From Crocinitomicaceae bacterium (lineage in GTDB: Bacteria > Bacteroidota > Bacteroidia > Flavobacteriales_G > Salibacteraceae), in the NCBI GenBank assembly GCA_002713215.1, contig PAVO01000007.1:308443-372442 (forward strand): DNA of 64,000 nucleotides. The letters run 5' to 3'. Positions 17,258 through 26,264 of the stretch are shown here, piece by piece. A program made the translations under genes and the position numbers. The notes under the pieces are model-generated. The model saw only the letters and a program-made list of their open reading frames with translations. It was not told the origin of the DNA and searched no databases. Within the stretch, counting starts at the first letter, position 1. The number at the start of each line of letters is the position of its first letter.

Positions 17258-19510
17258 TTAGTGCTTTATCGATGGTCTCATCGTGTCATCTGGAACTTCT
17301 TCGCTTGGGAAAAAGTCACCGACAGCTTTAATGTCAGGCTCTTCATAGGCTTTAGGCTTAGACGATTCTGTCGTACCAATCAACTGCTCCTTATCCCATA
17401 TCATAGAAAGAGAGCCCGTATTCTCTTCCACTGGCTTATCCAACATCGCGGATACCATTTCGGGGTCGGATATCAACTCAAGCGCCTTGTCTACACCCTT
17501 CTCCAATTCAGATGCAGGTAATGCTTTGTCATCTGGGAAAATAGCGTTCCAGTGGTGTGCCAAGGCGTTATCTTGCTCTGGAGACGGCGCATTTTCCTTC
17601 CACTGATTCAAGACGTCGCTACGCTTCGTCAGTAACTCGGCATATTTCAATAGAGGTTCAGTATCACCACCAGATAAAGATTTGGCGATAGGTAACAACC
17701 CTTCACGGATCCCATTTCTTGCAGATTCAAGTCGTGGTAGCTCTGCTAAGGGGTGAATTGTCCCGTTGCTCCCCAAGACCGGCATCATATTTTCAAGCAA
17801 TGCACCTTGGCACATTGACATCGCCTCTGACAGCTTAGGGTCGTCTGCATTAACAGTCTGAAATGCTTCAAGGATCTTCGTGATATCCTTATTAACCTCA
17901 GTAGACATTTCATGGCGCTCAACACTTTGCTCATACCAGGCCTGAGACTTTCTAAAGTTTCGGCTCTGATTCAATCCATGAAATTCTATTTGGGCGTAAT
18001 TTAACTTTTCTTCAGGGGTAGCACCTTCCATCGAATCAATCACTTCTCGCCATCTCTTTTCTACCCAATCCATAACATCAGGCAGTTCGACTTCATCCCC
18101 ACGGAAACATTTATCGATCAACTCCCCCTTAAATGCCTCTAACGCTTTAGAAGCGACACCTTCATCTAATTCAGGACTGTTCTTCGAAATCTCAGGGGGC
18201 AGCGCTTCTTTTTGCTCCGCAACGACATCAACATTATCCTTAGTTTTGGGCTCTACCAACTCTGGAACTTTTACCGCTTCAGGCTCTTGTGCTGGTTTCT
18301 GCTGTGGTACAGGAACAGGTTTTATTTTGTATGGCGCTTTAACAAGCATTGAGAACTGCTCTATGCCATTGAGCATAGATTCGTATGGTTGAGTGACAAA
18401 AGGGCTACCTAGAAGCCTAGAACTCTCTCTTAGCGCGTCTACGGCGATATACAAGCTCACTTCGCTATTATAAGCAGTGTCCTTGAAAAGAGATTCCACC
18501 TTTGACGTGACAACTTCTGCTTCACTTGGCGATATGTGTTGCTGAGATGCAAGCCGCATGGCCAGCTGCGAAACAAAAACGCCTTTCCTCAATCTCAGTT
18601 TGTCCTCCAAAGCCGTCTCGAACGCCTGACTATAACCTCGACCAGAGTCATCAACATATCGGAGTCCAGACAGAAAGGCATTGGCACCATCCATATTTCC
18701 CGCCTTCACATTATGGAAAACGGATACCAAACCATTTCTAATTGAAGGGGACATGAATTCCTGTGGCAAGGTTGGCTCACCATTGAGTGCGACAGACAAA
18801 TTCCTTTGTATGCAGGTTCGATGAAACTTCATTATCAAACCAATAGGCTGGGTTGCCTCGTTTGCAAGTTTCAAGGCGTAATCACGGATCTTGTCAGGCT
18901 CATTGAAAATGGATTCCGCTCCAGATTGAGTAAGCTTTGCTTCATCAACAGCCGCTCTTGTTGGTGAATGAGATGTTTTTAATCTCACGCCAATTGCGTC
19001 AAGATCTTCAAGTAATCCATGGATAATGTCGGATTGAGCCTGTTTGTGATATCGAGTTTGATTAAGAATGTCGAGCAGCTTCTCATGTCTCGGTTGTGCC
19101 AAGATGAAGGCCAGTGCGGTCGCCGTATTGGGTTCAAAATCCATCTGAATGCCATTCGCCTCCAACGCTTTGGCCAGGTGCAAAGAGTAACTGGCCACGT
19201 TAGCATCATTAATAGATTCTGCTGCCGCCGCTGTGAAAATGCTTGCGACTTTTGATTTTAGGGTAACTTGTTCAATGGCACCGAGTTTGGTGTATGAGGG
19301 GTCAAGAGAGGTGATATCGATACCCACTCTTTCGGCAAGAGAATAGACATCCACATTCCCTTTTACATCAAAAGACTGTTGCCCGGGGAAGGTAACGCGA
19401 AGATTCGCTCCATCTTGCGACACACCAATTTTAGCTTGTTTCATTTTCGCTAAAATCATCACAAGCTCTTCTCTCTGAGCTCCTGTCAGTCGAGCTTTCC
19501 ATTCTGCCAT
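17258..19510 (-). CDS. Unrecognised 750-residue protein with proline-rich linker
   Basis: Longest unknown gene in the window. Two mostly helical halves are joined near residues 400-440 by a flexible stretch rich in Pro, Glu and Lys (PVPVPQQKPAQEPEAVKVPE). No signal peptide, membrane segment or catalytic motif seen. ATG preceded by CAGGGACTGTATC; a TGATGATACAATC extended -10 lies just upstream. Convergent with the ATPase gene. Together with the 505-, 469- and 399-residue proteins it may form a structural complex, which is inference from proximity and style only. Confidence 0.75.
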   Translation of the reverse strand: MAEWKARLTGAQREELVMILAKMKQAKIGVSQDGANLRVTFPGQQSFDVKGNVDVYSLAERVGIDITSLDPSYTKLGAIEQVTLKSKVASIFTAAAAESINDANVASYSLHLAKALEANGIQMDFEPNTATALAFILAQPRHEKLLDILNQTRYHKQAQSDIIHGLLEDLDAIGVRLKTSHSPTRAAVDEAKLTQSGAESIFNEPDKIRDYALKLANEATQPIGLIMKFHRTCIQRNLSVALNGEPTLPQEFMSPSIRNGLVSVFHNVKAGNMDGANAFLSGLRYVDDSGRGYSQAFETALEDKLRLRKGVFVSQLAMRLASQQHISPSEAEVVTSKVESLFKDTAYNSEVSLYIAVDALRESSRLLGSPFVTQPYESMLNGIEQFSMLVKAPYKIKPVPVPQQKPAQEPEAVKVPELVEPKTKDNVDVVAEQKEALPPEISKNSPELDEGVASKALEAFKGELIDKCFRGDEVELPDVMDWVEKRWREVIDSMEGATPEEKLNYAQIEFHGLNQSRNFRKSQAWYEQSVERHEMSTEVNKDITKILEAFQTVNADDPKLSEAMSMCQGALLENMMPVLGSNGTIHPLAELPRLESARNGIREGLLPIAKSLSGGDTEPLLKYAELLTKRSDVLNQWKENAPSPEQDNALAHHWNAIFPDDKALPASELEKGVDKALELISDPEMVSAMLDKPVEENTGSLSMIWDKEQLIGTTESSKPKAYEEPDIKAVGDFFPSEEVPDDTMRPSIKH

Positions 19511-19574
19511 GATACAGTCCCTGTATAATTAAATCCTTTATACAGAGATTGTATCATCATTGGTCAGACTCAAT

Positions 19575-20180
19575 TTACGCCGCTGGTTTATTTTCTGTAA
19601 GAGGGGTGATCTTTACCTCTACCCCATGCTCAGAAAGAGTTTCAGCGATTTTTTTGCACGCATAGTCTGGACTCGAAAATTTCATCAGATCATTTCTGGC
19701 CGACACGATATTGTCAGACATACCTTTTGATGACCATGAACACACTTCCAAGAGTTCAACTCTTTCTAGTAAGAGTGGTTGGTGGTCGGCTTTAACTTTG
19801 TGCCAAAGGCCCGTTTCCATTTCTTGGAATGACTGCATACCAAAAGGAAGGGATTCGTTTGTTCGCTGAACAGGGATAACGGACACTGTGGTGATCATAC
19901 GAACCTCTAAGGAACTATCAGGTGAAACAGAAAATTCTTTAACTGCTTCTTCGCCGTGTTCTTCGTCCATGCATGTTAAAAAACCATAGAAGTCGTTGTA
20001 ACAGCTGCCGCTTTTTAATACTTTTCCACCATGAAGGTACTCAACCTGAGTTTCACTGTCTAGCAACCATTCACACTCTACTTCAAGCTCAACGTTTACA
20101 CATTCCATTTGAATGTTCATTGGCTTAATAAGTGACAAGTTGCTTTTCCCCACAACAGGAGATCTTGAGTTAATTGTCAT
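19575..20180 (-). CDS. Unrecognised 201-residue protein
   Basis: Start at the ATG after GAGGACTTT; the frame is open nine codons further without a ribosome site. Mixed alpha/beta composition, several cysteines, no recognised family. It follows the tandem IHF-like gene on the same strand, separated by a strong hairpin. Confidence 0.68.
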   Translation of the reverse strand: MTINSRSPVVGKSNLSLIKPMNIQMECVNVELEVECEWLLDSETQVEYLHGGKVLKSGSCYNDFYGFLTCMDEEHGEEAVKEFSVSPDSSLEVRMITTVSVIPVQRTNESLPFGMQSFQEMETGLWHKVKADHQPLLLERVELLEVCSWSSKGMSDNIVSARNDLMKFSSPDYACKKIAETLSEHGVEVKITPLTENKPAA

Positions 20181-20198
20181 AAAGTCCTCAAAATAAAT

Positions 20199-20217
20199 TG
20201 GCGCCAAATTGGCGCCA
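20199..20217 (-). terminator. Hairpin downstream of tandem IHF gene
   Basis: TGGCGCCA and its complement form a GC-rich hairpin followed on the reverse strand by ATTTATTTT. Likely terminator for the IHF-like gene, possibly leaky into the next gene. Confidence 0.7.
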
Positions 20218-20238
20218 TGATTACCGACTAGCTAAAGC

Positions 20239-20823
20239 TTAATTAAGCTCTCCCAACAACTCTCGTGAAGGGCGGAAACTTATTTTGACACGCTCTTCTG
20301 AGCGAGTCTTTTCGCCTGTTCTCGGATTTCGAACTTCACCGGCTTCCCGCACTACAGGATAGAAAACGCCAAAACCACGAAACTCAATTCGGTGTTTTTT
20401 ATCAAGCACACGCTGAATAAAGCGATGGAACACGTCATAGATCGCTTCAATATTTAGTTTGCTAAAATCAGACAGTGCGACACGCAAGCGCGCCAGCATA
20501 TCTTGGCGTTTCAGGTAAGGTTTGTCTTTGAGAGGGATCTTGCGAAGTGAGACTGTGCGACGAGCGCTTATTTCATACGCTTCACCCGTTTTCGGATTAC
20601 GACCCGGGCGAGCGCTTTTGTCCAAAATGACCAAATGGCCAATACGGCTTAGGATCAGCGGATTGCCTTCGATTAATGCTTGTTGGTAAGTTGAAATCAC
20701 CGACTTCGCGACTTCAGAAGCTTCCGACATTGTAGCAACACCAGTCTTTCCTTGGTTGTCGACTAGTGATTCTGCAAATTTCTCGCGGGTAAGTGTGGTT
20801 AAAGCTTGAGCATCTAAACCCAT
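20239..20823 (-). CDS. Tandem IHF/HU-like DNA-binding protein (two fused domains)
   Basis: 194 residues, about twice the length of HU or IHF (~90-100). Each half has the family layout of helical body followed by beta-arm. Domain 1 (about residues 12-100) has GRNPKTGEAYEISARRTVSLRK; domain 2 (about 108-194) has EFRGFGVFYPVVREAGEVRNPRTGEKTRSEERVKISFRPS. Each retains the RNPxTG element whose proline intercalates into DNA. HU and IHF act as dimers that sharply bend DNA, so this chain looks like a single-chain dimer. Start supported by AAGGAGAGATTAA. It probably serves as a nucleoid or architectural factor for the replicon. Confidence 0.88.
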   Translation of the reverse strand: MGLDAQALTTLTREKFAESLVDNQGKTGVATMSEASEVAKSVISTYQQALIEGNPLILSRIGHLVILDKSARPGRNPKTGEAYEISARRTVSLRKIPLKDKPYLKRQDMLARLRVALSDFSKLNIEAIYDVFHRFIQRVLDKKHRIEFRGFGVFYPVVREAGEVRNPRTGEKTRSEERVKISFRPSRELLGELN

Positions 20824-20966
20824 TTAATCTCTCCTTGATTAAGTCATGCCAAAACGCATGATGTCCTTTTTTGATAAAGCGAACTCTAAATCAGCGTTCG
20901 CTAAACCATTGTTAATTTAGCATATTACAAACAATAAAGTCATTAAAAAATTATCAAAATGATAAT

Positions 20967-21698
20967 TTATTTCGCCAATACGCTCCAATCAATTGGCGAA
21001 CGCCCGAGATCCTTTAAGTTTCTGTTGATACGACTGAAGCATCGTGAACCCATAAAGGCACAAAAAGACCCATCTTTCGACGCTTTCCTCGCCCCCAAAG
21101 GACTTGGGTGGGATGTCTTTATAATGCGATGCCTTTCTTCATCAATGAGTTCTGTCATTTTATGACTGTCGCCGCCCATACTTAAAAATACAAACGATGG
21201 AGCTTGTTCATTGCACACTTCCAGAACCGCCTGAGTAAACTGGGCCCACTCGGATTTAACGTGTGATTTTGAAACACCAGCATCCAGCGTCAATACGACG
21301 TTCCACAGTAATACCCCTTGACGCGCCCATTCCGTCAAGTCACCCGAGTCTGGAATTGGGTAACCGAGATCATCTTGTAGCTCCCGGTACATATTTTTCA
21401 ATGAACGTTGTACTGGAATACCAGGTAGCGTTGATAGTGCCAGCCCCATAGCTGCCGGCACAACATTACCATTAATGACATGATCTTTCGGATAAGGATC
21501 TTGCGCAACCCAAAGGCTTTTCAGGGCAGTCAACGGCGTTTCTTTTAAGGCGGCAAGACGACGCCCTCTCATCGGGTAAACAGGAACTTCTGCTTCCCGA
21601 TTGGCAAGATATTCATCAATTCGAACAAGCCTATCTTTTTGCCCTGATAAGGCCGCAAACCAATCTGGGGCTTGCTCCAACTCTTCAATAAGTTTCAT
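20967..21698 (-). CDS. ung: Uracil-DNA glycosylase, family 1
   Basis: 243 residues, typical size. It removes uracil from DNA to start base-excision repair. Motifs: VAQDPYP (usual GQDPYH, water-activating Asp kept, His replaced by Pro), the partially preserved GVLLWN (usual GVLLLN), and the C-terminal HPSPLG (usual HPSPLS) with the catalytic His. AAGGATTTAG precedes the start. The two changed signature residues mark it as divergent but probably active. A TGTGATATATT extended -10 and an AACAAC/GTTGTT palindrome lie upstream. Confidence 0.9.
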   Translation of the reverse strand: MKLIEELEQAPDWFAALSGQKDRLVRIDEYLANREAEVPVYPMRGRRLAALKETPLTALKSLWVAQDPYPKDHVINGNVVPAAMGLALSTLPGIPVQRSLKNMYRELQDDLGYPIPDSGDLTEWARQGVLLWNVVLTLDAGVSKSHVKSEWAQFTQAVLEVCNEQAPSFVFLSMGGDSHKMTELIDEERHRIIKTSHPSPLGARKASKDGSFCAFMGSRCFSRINRNLKDLGRSPIDWSVLAK

Positions 21699-21752
21699 CT
21701 AAATCCTTGTAAACATAGATTTCTATTCGCGTTTAATATATCACAGTTAACC

Positions 21753-21770
21753 AACAACACTAAAGTTGTT
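21753..21770. promoter_or_regulatory. AACAAC palindrome upstream of ung
   Basis: AACAACACTAAAGTTGTT, six paired bases per arm, lies about 10 bp upstream of the TGTGATATATT promoter word of ung, read on the reverse strand. Confidence 0.6.
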
Positions 21771-21933
21771 TATTTTCTTTCATCGCCAACGAGTTGCCTT
21801 TTTCTTGATTACTGGTATGATCACTGATTCAAAGTCGTCGTACACCACGATGAGAGCGTTTACAAAGGAACGTATCCGACGCTCGCCTTTGGTTAATTAG
21901 TATAAATGGACTTAACGGTTAACTGTATCAGCT

Positions 21934-23181
21934 ATGAAAGCCTTCTTGAACGGAGTTCGCATCTCCGATAAAGACTATGCGTATTGTCAAAAAGTAAGAG
22001 AAAACATCAACACACGTTTCTATGCGTGGCTTGCCAGCACGAGCGCGGAAACAATAGGTAACATCGAACAACAAGATGAGCTTTTCGGCGCCAATACAAA
22101 CGAATTAAAAGACATCGCGCTTTCGGCCTCTGAGCGAAAAGAGAATCAACGCCTGCTTCTTGCTGTGGAAGTTGAAGGTGCACTTGCCCGTGAACAGAAA
22201 AAACAAGCTGAAGTTGAAATTATCAACAAGGCAAGTCGCATCCTCACGAAACGCGTTTACGAACACATGACCAAGGCGTTATCAAACACCCAGCACCTTT
22301 ACGTAAATGTATTGCGGTTACCAAAACATATGGATGACTTGCTGGATACTTTACTCACGCCAAACTCCAGCTATAAACAATTGGCGAGTGTTATTAGTAG
22401 CAACCACGGACTGGGTGAAAAACTTATCGAAATGGTTGCCAATAAACAATTCTGCCGACAAATTGGTCGAGAGCCTCGCAAGATTCAAGACGTTCAAACG
22501 GCAGTTGGATATGTTGGAATGGAAGGGTTGAGGCTCATACTACCTATCATTCTAATTAAATCGCGGATCCGGTTCCGATGTGAACACTTTCCATTGCTAG
22601 CAACCAAGCTTTGGCAACACGCCCTTTTGACGTCGAATGGTTCTCGATATCTGGTCAAAGAAGATGGCACAGAGAACACGCCAGAGCTTAATAACCTACT
22701 CGCTGGCGTACTCCGATTCTTGGGTCCCATTGCGGTTTATCAACAATTCTCACAGAGCTTTGAAGAGAGCCGAACACAGTTGCTGAGTGAACTTCGGGAA
22801 CGGAATAATCGACCCCTTTACAACGCAATGCTCCAGGCCAACACAAACCCGTCCATCATGACGAAGCTCATGCTTGAACAAGCAGATAAAGCGACACTTG
22901 CCTTGTTGGGAGAGTTTAAGTCTGAGCGATTCAAAGGCGTGAAGAATCGTCTCGTTGATGCTTTAACGAAATCATCTCCGAATGAGCATGACAAGTGGAG
23001 CATGTCTCTTCAGCAAGCAGAAATTTTTAGTCAGTATGAATTGTTAACCAAGAGCAAATGCTTCCCTAACGAAAAGCTTTCAAAGGCATTCATGTTTAGC
23101 TGCTATATCTCTGAAGAAAAGCGCGATGAAATGGGACGACGAAACCTCAGACAGCTTAACCTAAGAGAGTATATAGGTTAA
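21934..23181 (+). CDS. HDOD-domain protein
   Basis: 415 residues. Residues ~105-270 read as an HDOD domain: LLTPNSSYKQLASVISSNHGLGEKL, then a conserved VGYVGMEGLRLILPIILIKS helix and WQHALLTSNGSRYLV, where classical HD residues are missing, as is normal for HDOD. Such proteins take part in signalling (chemotaxis, c-di-GMP, motility control) by protein contacts, not catalysis. The N-terminal ~100 residues are helical and charged. PilZ and CheV genes in the same window fit a small signalling set. No clear Shine-Dalgarno for the chosen ATG. Confidence 0.75.
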   Translation: MKAFLNGVRISDKDYAYCQKVRENINTRFYAWLASTSAETIGNIEQQDELFGANTNELKDIALSASERKENQRLLLAVEVEGALAREQKKQAEVEIINKASRILTKRVYEHMTKALSNTQHLYVNVLRLPKHMDDLLDTLLTPNSSYKQLASVISSNHGLGEKLIEMVANKQFCRQIGREPRKIQDVQTAVGYVGMEGLRLILPIILIKSRIRFRCEHFPLLATKLWQHALLTSNGSRYLVKEDGTENTPELNNLLAGVLRFLGPIAVYQQFSQSFEESRTQLLSELRERNNRPLYNAMLQANTNPSIMTKLMLEQADKATLALLGEFKSERFKGVKNRLVDALTKSSPNEHDKWSMSLQQAEIFSQYELLTKSKCFPNEKLSKAFMFSCYISEEKRDEMGRRNLRQLNLREYIG

Positions 23182-23242
23182 TATTTGTCTTTAGTTTGGT
23201 TTTAATATAGTATAATTCCGACTTTATTCGGAGTTTCATACT

Positions 23243-23599
23243 ATGCGTTATCGTGATTTTGTTAAGGATATTTACGCCGCTTCTCTCGCAAAGCAGCGGC
23301 TTTACCCAACATTGAAGGCATTCAATGAACACTATGATTTGAACTTTGGCCCATACGATTGGTTTAAATCGCTTTCCGGAAAGAGTTTAGATCAAACGTT
23401 GACGATGGATGTAGTTTGCACCAACGTAATTTCATTTGGCCGAGCGCCAGAGATAGTTCCTGACATGCTCAAAGATCTCGCCAACACATACGGACTAATA
23501 CCAGATGAACAACTAATGTCACTGTCTGGGGATGCATGGCTTGTTCTATTTCAGGCCTGCGATTATGGCACTCAGAGAGCTAACGTGAAGCGAGCCTAG
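23243..23599 (+). CDS. Unrecognised 118-residue protein
   Basis: Small soluble protein with CGGAG upstream of its ATG and a TAGTATAAT -10-like sequence ~30 bp earlier. No motif recognised. Its last four bases overlap the end of the convergent acyl carrier protein gene. Confidence 0.7.
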   Translation: MRYRDFVKDIYAASLAKQRLYPTLKAFNEHYDLNFGPYDWFKSLSGKSLDQTLTMDVVCTNVISFGRAPEIVPDMLKDLANTYGLIPDEQLMSLSGDAWLVLFQACDYGTQRANVKRA

Positions 23600-23898
23600 C
23601 TCGCTTTTGCACACAGCGCCATCCGTCTCTGTTCAACAAATGGAAGGAGGATGTTGACCGTCGTGTCAATGCTAACACATTCACCGACTTGATCATCTGG
23701 CACAAACACCCCTAGCGCCTCTTCGATAAAGACCATCATCTCAACCATATCGAGTGAGTCTGCACCTAGATCTTCCATGAAAAGGGCATCTGTTTTCACA
23801 TCCGCCAAAGGGATATCAAACTTATCCGACACTATCTTTACCATTGCCATTTTAAACTGTTCTTTGTCGCCAACCATAGCGACTTTATGCTCTTCCAT
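23596..23898 (-). CDS. Acyl carrier protein
   Basis: About 100 residues from the ATG with AAGGA six bases upstream. The DLGADSLDMVEMM motif holds the serine that receives 4'-phosphopantetheine; the surrounding DxFxEDLGADSLD helix II is canonical, while the N- and C-terminal regions are longer than in housekeeping AcpP (~78 residues). It carries acyl chains as thioesters. No ketosynthase or acyltransferase is nearby, so the pathway it serves is unknown; an unusual lipid, a modified protein or interference with host acyl supply are possibilities. Confidence 0.9.
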   Translation of the reverse strand: MEEHKVAMVGDKEQFKMAMVKIVSDKFDIPLADVKTDALFMEDLGADSLDMVEMMVFIEEALGVFVPDDQVGECVSIDTTVNILLPFVEQRRMALCAKAS

Positions 23899-24077
23899 GA
23901 GAATTCCTTGTTTGCTTACAGCTTCCTTTAATATATCTCGTTTTAGCAAGTTGGGGATCCGTAGGCCTTGAATTTATTGCGTTTGCTCACTTCTCACTCA
24001 TGTAGCACTCATCATCAAACTGGGAGGCTTCTTATCTGTTACAATCACCTATTAAATTAATAGTGCTAGGATGGCCA

Positions 24078-24785
24078 ATGACAGGAATCATACTCGACAG
24101 CGACTATCGTGATTACTACGATAGCGCCTTAAATGCTATTGACCTACCAGCTGAATTGACACTATCTCGGCGCCGAGATAGCAGGCTAGATCGAGCATCA
24201 AGATTTGAATTCCTGACAAAAATGGGGCTAAAAACCCCTCTTTACGGCAAAGTAAAGGAGCTCATTCCAGAGTTACTTACGCGGGACCAGATATTGACTG
24301 ATTGTCCAGGGTTAGAAGATGTTTTTGAGGTGGTTGTCTATTTCCCGGGGGAAGATGAAAACAAGGTTCGAGTCACCTACAGAGAGGCCATAAAACAATA
24401 CCCTGAACACTTTGCCGCAGAATACATTCCCACCTCCCCTGCTGGCTTTGGAGTGTGCTGGGAATACGTCTGCATAGGGATGCGCCCTTTTTGGCTTCAG
24501 CATGCAAGTACAGATAACTGGCAGGCAAATAAAGGGACAACTCGGGTTCGGCTTTCTGTGGTAGAAAAACAACGACCCATGTTCGAAGAGACTATGCTGG
24601 TTGATTGTGTGTTCTCAACCAAATTCATCGTACTTAGAAATAGAATGGTGGCCATCAACTACCATACATCACCAATACTTAAGGGGACGCCCGTTCAGAA
24701 TGTGATGGGTTCTGGAGAGGCCGCCGAAAGTATTTATGAATGGTACCGATTAAATCACCTGAAGCTTGGAGTCAGTGCTGCTTGA
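24078..24785 (+). CDS. Unrecognised 235-residue protein
   Basis: ATG at 24078 has AGGA eight bases upstream and is preferred over the in-frame GTG at 24063. Soluble alpha/beta composition, no recognised motif. A TGTTACAATC promoter-like word lies ~35 bp upstream. Its 3' end overlaps the end of the convergent membrane-anchored protein gene by 36 bp. Confidence 0.7.
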   Translation: MTGIILDSDYRDYYDSALNAIDLPAELTLSRRRDSRLDRASRFEFLTKMGLKTPLYGKVKELIPELLTRDQILTDCPGLEDVFEVVVYFPGEDENKVRVTYREAIKQYPEHFAAEYIPTSPAGFGVCWEYVCIGMRPFWLQHASTDNWQANKGTTRVRLSVVEKQRPMFEETMLVDCVFSTKFIVLRNRMVAINYHTSPILKGTPVQNVMGSGEAAESIYEWYRLNHLKLGVSAA

Positions 24786-25112
24786 TAACGGCGTTTCATT
24801 CAGGTTCTTTACTGTGCGTTGGTAACCCACTGTTGTATCGATTCTAATGAACATCTCATCATCTCGAACCACCCACTGTATTGATGGAATAGCAATGGGA
24901 AGAGTTTCACCTTTCGATAAAGTTGGAAACTCATACCTAACCCGAGGGGAGCCATCTTTCGGTGAGTATGGCATTTCCATCGAGAACGCCACAACCTGAT
25001 CGGCTTTAATTTCTGGAACTACCAACGTAATTGTGGTGTTTCTTGCTGCGAAGTATTGCATCAGTGAAAGTGAAAAAACAACACTGGCAATGACCCATAG
25101 GATTCTACTCAT
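24750..25112 (-). CDS. Membrane-anchored periplasmic protein
   Basis: About 120 residues from the ATG after GGAAAATTT. Residues 4-22 (ILWVIASVVFSLSLMQYFA) form one hydrophobic segment that acts as a signal anchor; the rest is beta-rich and predicted periplasmic. No family recognised. Upstream, the AACATC/TTGTTGTT palindrome adjoins a TATAGT -10-like word, suggesting regulation through that site. Confidence 0.68.
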   Translation of the reverse strand: MSRILWVIASVVFSLSLMQYFAARNTTITLVVPEIKADQVVAFSMEMPYSPKDGSPRVRYEFPTLSKGETLPIAIPSIQWVVRDDEMFIRIDTTVGYQRTVKNLNETPLSSSTDSKLQVI

Positions 25113-25202
25113 AAATTTTCCATTTTGTTGCCTTATGGTCTTCGTGACCGTAAAACAGGGCAATCCATTACCATGCTTAAAAATAGCTTACAAATACTAT
25201 AT

Positions 25203-25220
25203 AACATCATATTTGTTGTT
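25203..25220. promoter_or_regulatory. AACAAC-type palindrome upstream of the periplasmic protein
   Basis: AACATCATATTTGTTGTT. On the reverse strand a TATAGT -10-like word directly follows, so a bound protein would cover the promoter. Confidence 0.55.
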
Positions 25221-25268
25221 GTCAATGCTATTGCAATTCAGCGACTTAATTAAAGGTACTATCTGCGC

Positions 25269-25820
25269 TTAGGAACCTGAATCTTTGTTGCACAAATTAT
25301 AAAATCGACTTTTTAAACCAAACTCACCATCTTTTATTGGTTTTAGATAATCACCAACGAGCAAATGTCCTCGTTCTTTTCGTGTGAAAACTTTACCAAG
25401 CGCCTTGCCTTTACTTAGCACACCAATTTTCGCTACAGGGTCTTGCGTGTTTGCAAAATGCTCTGCATAAACACCTTTGGCATCAAAGACTCTGAATCCA
25501 GCTGCAAAACTATAAAATTCAATTCTATGCATTTCATTTTGGCCAATCATTCCTGTTAGCATCCCTAACGCTCTCGCGCACAAGATCCCCCCTTGCGAAT
25601 ACCCAAATACTCTAACTTTGTCGTGCGAAGATAGTTTTTCTTTCAACAGATTCGCGCAAATTATTGACGCTTCAGAAGGGAGTGTTCCCACTCTGTCTCG
25701 CGCGCATTCAAGCAAATCGTAAACGACCCCGTTAGTTGGATTGTGAATGAGGTCAACTGGCTGACGGATCATGGAAGAAATGAAATTTCTCTGATACTTC
25801 GCCATTGCCATCGTAGTCAA
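25269..25820 (-). CDS. Alpha/beta-hydrolase domain, probably 3' part of a frameshifted gene
   Basis: 183 residues from a TTG. The nucleophile elbow FGYSQGGILCARALG (GxSxG) is clear and resembles lipase or cutinase-like hydrolases. The expected first strand (NIFVNGIL) lies upstream of the TTG in the same frame without any normal start codon, and that extended frame overlaps the end of the 69-residue gene upstream. The likeliest explanation is one gene split by a one-base change at a run of five A residues near 25873-25877. If so, this is a pseudogene fragment or is expressed by frameshifting. Confidence 0.65.
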   Translation of the reverse strand: MTTMAMAKYQRNFISSMIRQPVDLIHNPTNGVVYDLLECARDRVGTLPSEASIICANLLKEKLSSHDKVRVFGYSQGGILCARALGMLTGMIGQNEMHRIEFYSFAAGFRVFDAKGVYAEHFANTQDPVAKIGVLSKGKALGKVFTRKERGHLLVGDYLKPIKDGEFGLKSRFYNLCNKDSGS

Positions 25821-25851
25821 TATTCCATTTACAAAAATATTTGGCGAGTCT

Positions 25852-26061
25852 TCACCAGGTTGAACCGTAGGCTTTTTCGGAATTCACAGGCACCTTGAAG
25901 GCAGCTAACTTCCACGACAACAACTCTGATATTGAATAGTGCTTTGGGTTTAGCTCACTGTCATGGGATAGCGCGGTGTCAGGATGGACCATCCCTTCAA
26001 ACGAAAAGCCATGATCGTCAAGATAAGATAACTCTTGCTTGATCTCTTCCAGTGAAATCAT
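25852..26061 (-). CDS. N-terminal part of the split hydrolase gene, or a 69-residue protein
   Basis: Starts at an ATG with GGAGGTGTAG upstream, a strong ribosome site, and a TGTGATACAAT promoter word ~30 bp before it. The protein is short (SLEEIKQELSYLDDHGFSFEG near the N-terminus) and ends in a frame that lies one base off the following hydrolase domain. The hydrolase has no ribosome site of its own, so I read this as the first exon-like piece of the same gene. Confidence 0.6.
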   Translation of the reverse strand: MISLEEIKQELSYLDDHGFSFEGMVHPDTALSHDSELNPKHYSISELLSWKLAAFKVPVNSEKAYGSTW

Positions 26062-26083
26062 AACTTCTACACCTCCATGTGAT

Positions 26084-26094
26084 TGAATTTATTG
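26084..26094 (-). promoter_or_regulatory. Extended -10 promoter of the split hydrolase gene
   Basis: TGTGATACAAT on the reverse strand (26103-26090 region), about 35 bp upstream of the ATG. It is a match to the recurrent promoter word. Confidence 0.5.
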
Positions 26095-26264
26095 TATCAC
26101 AGCGGGTGTTATCCGGAATTTTCAGATGCTATGTATCAACCTAGAGACGACATGCTCACCATATGTTCGGTAAGCATAACGTCTGTCTCTGGTATGGGAT
26201 ATTGAGGATAGGTGACACTGACACGTACCTGCGCAATACAAGGCATGTAAGCAGGTTGCCGTTC

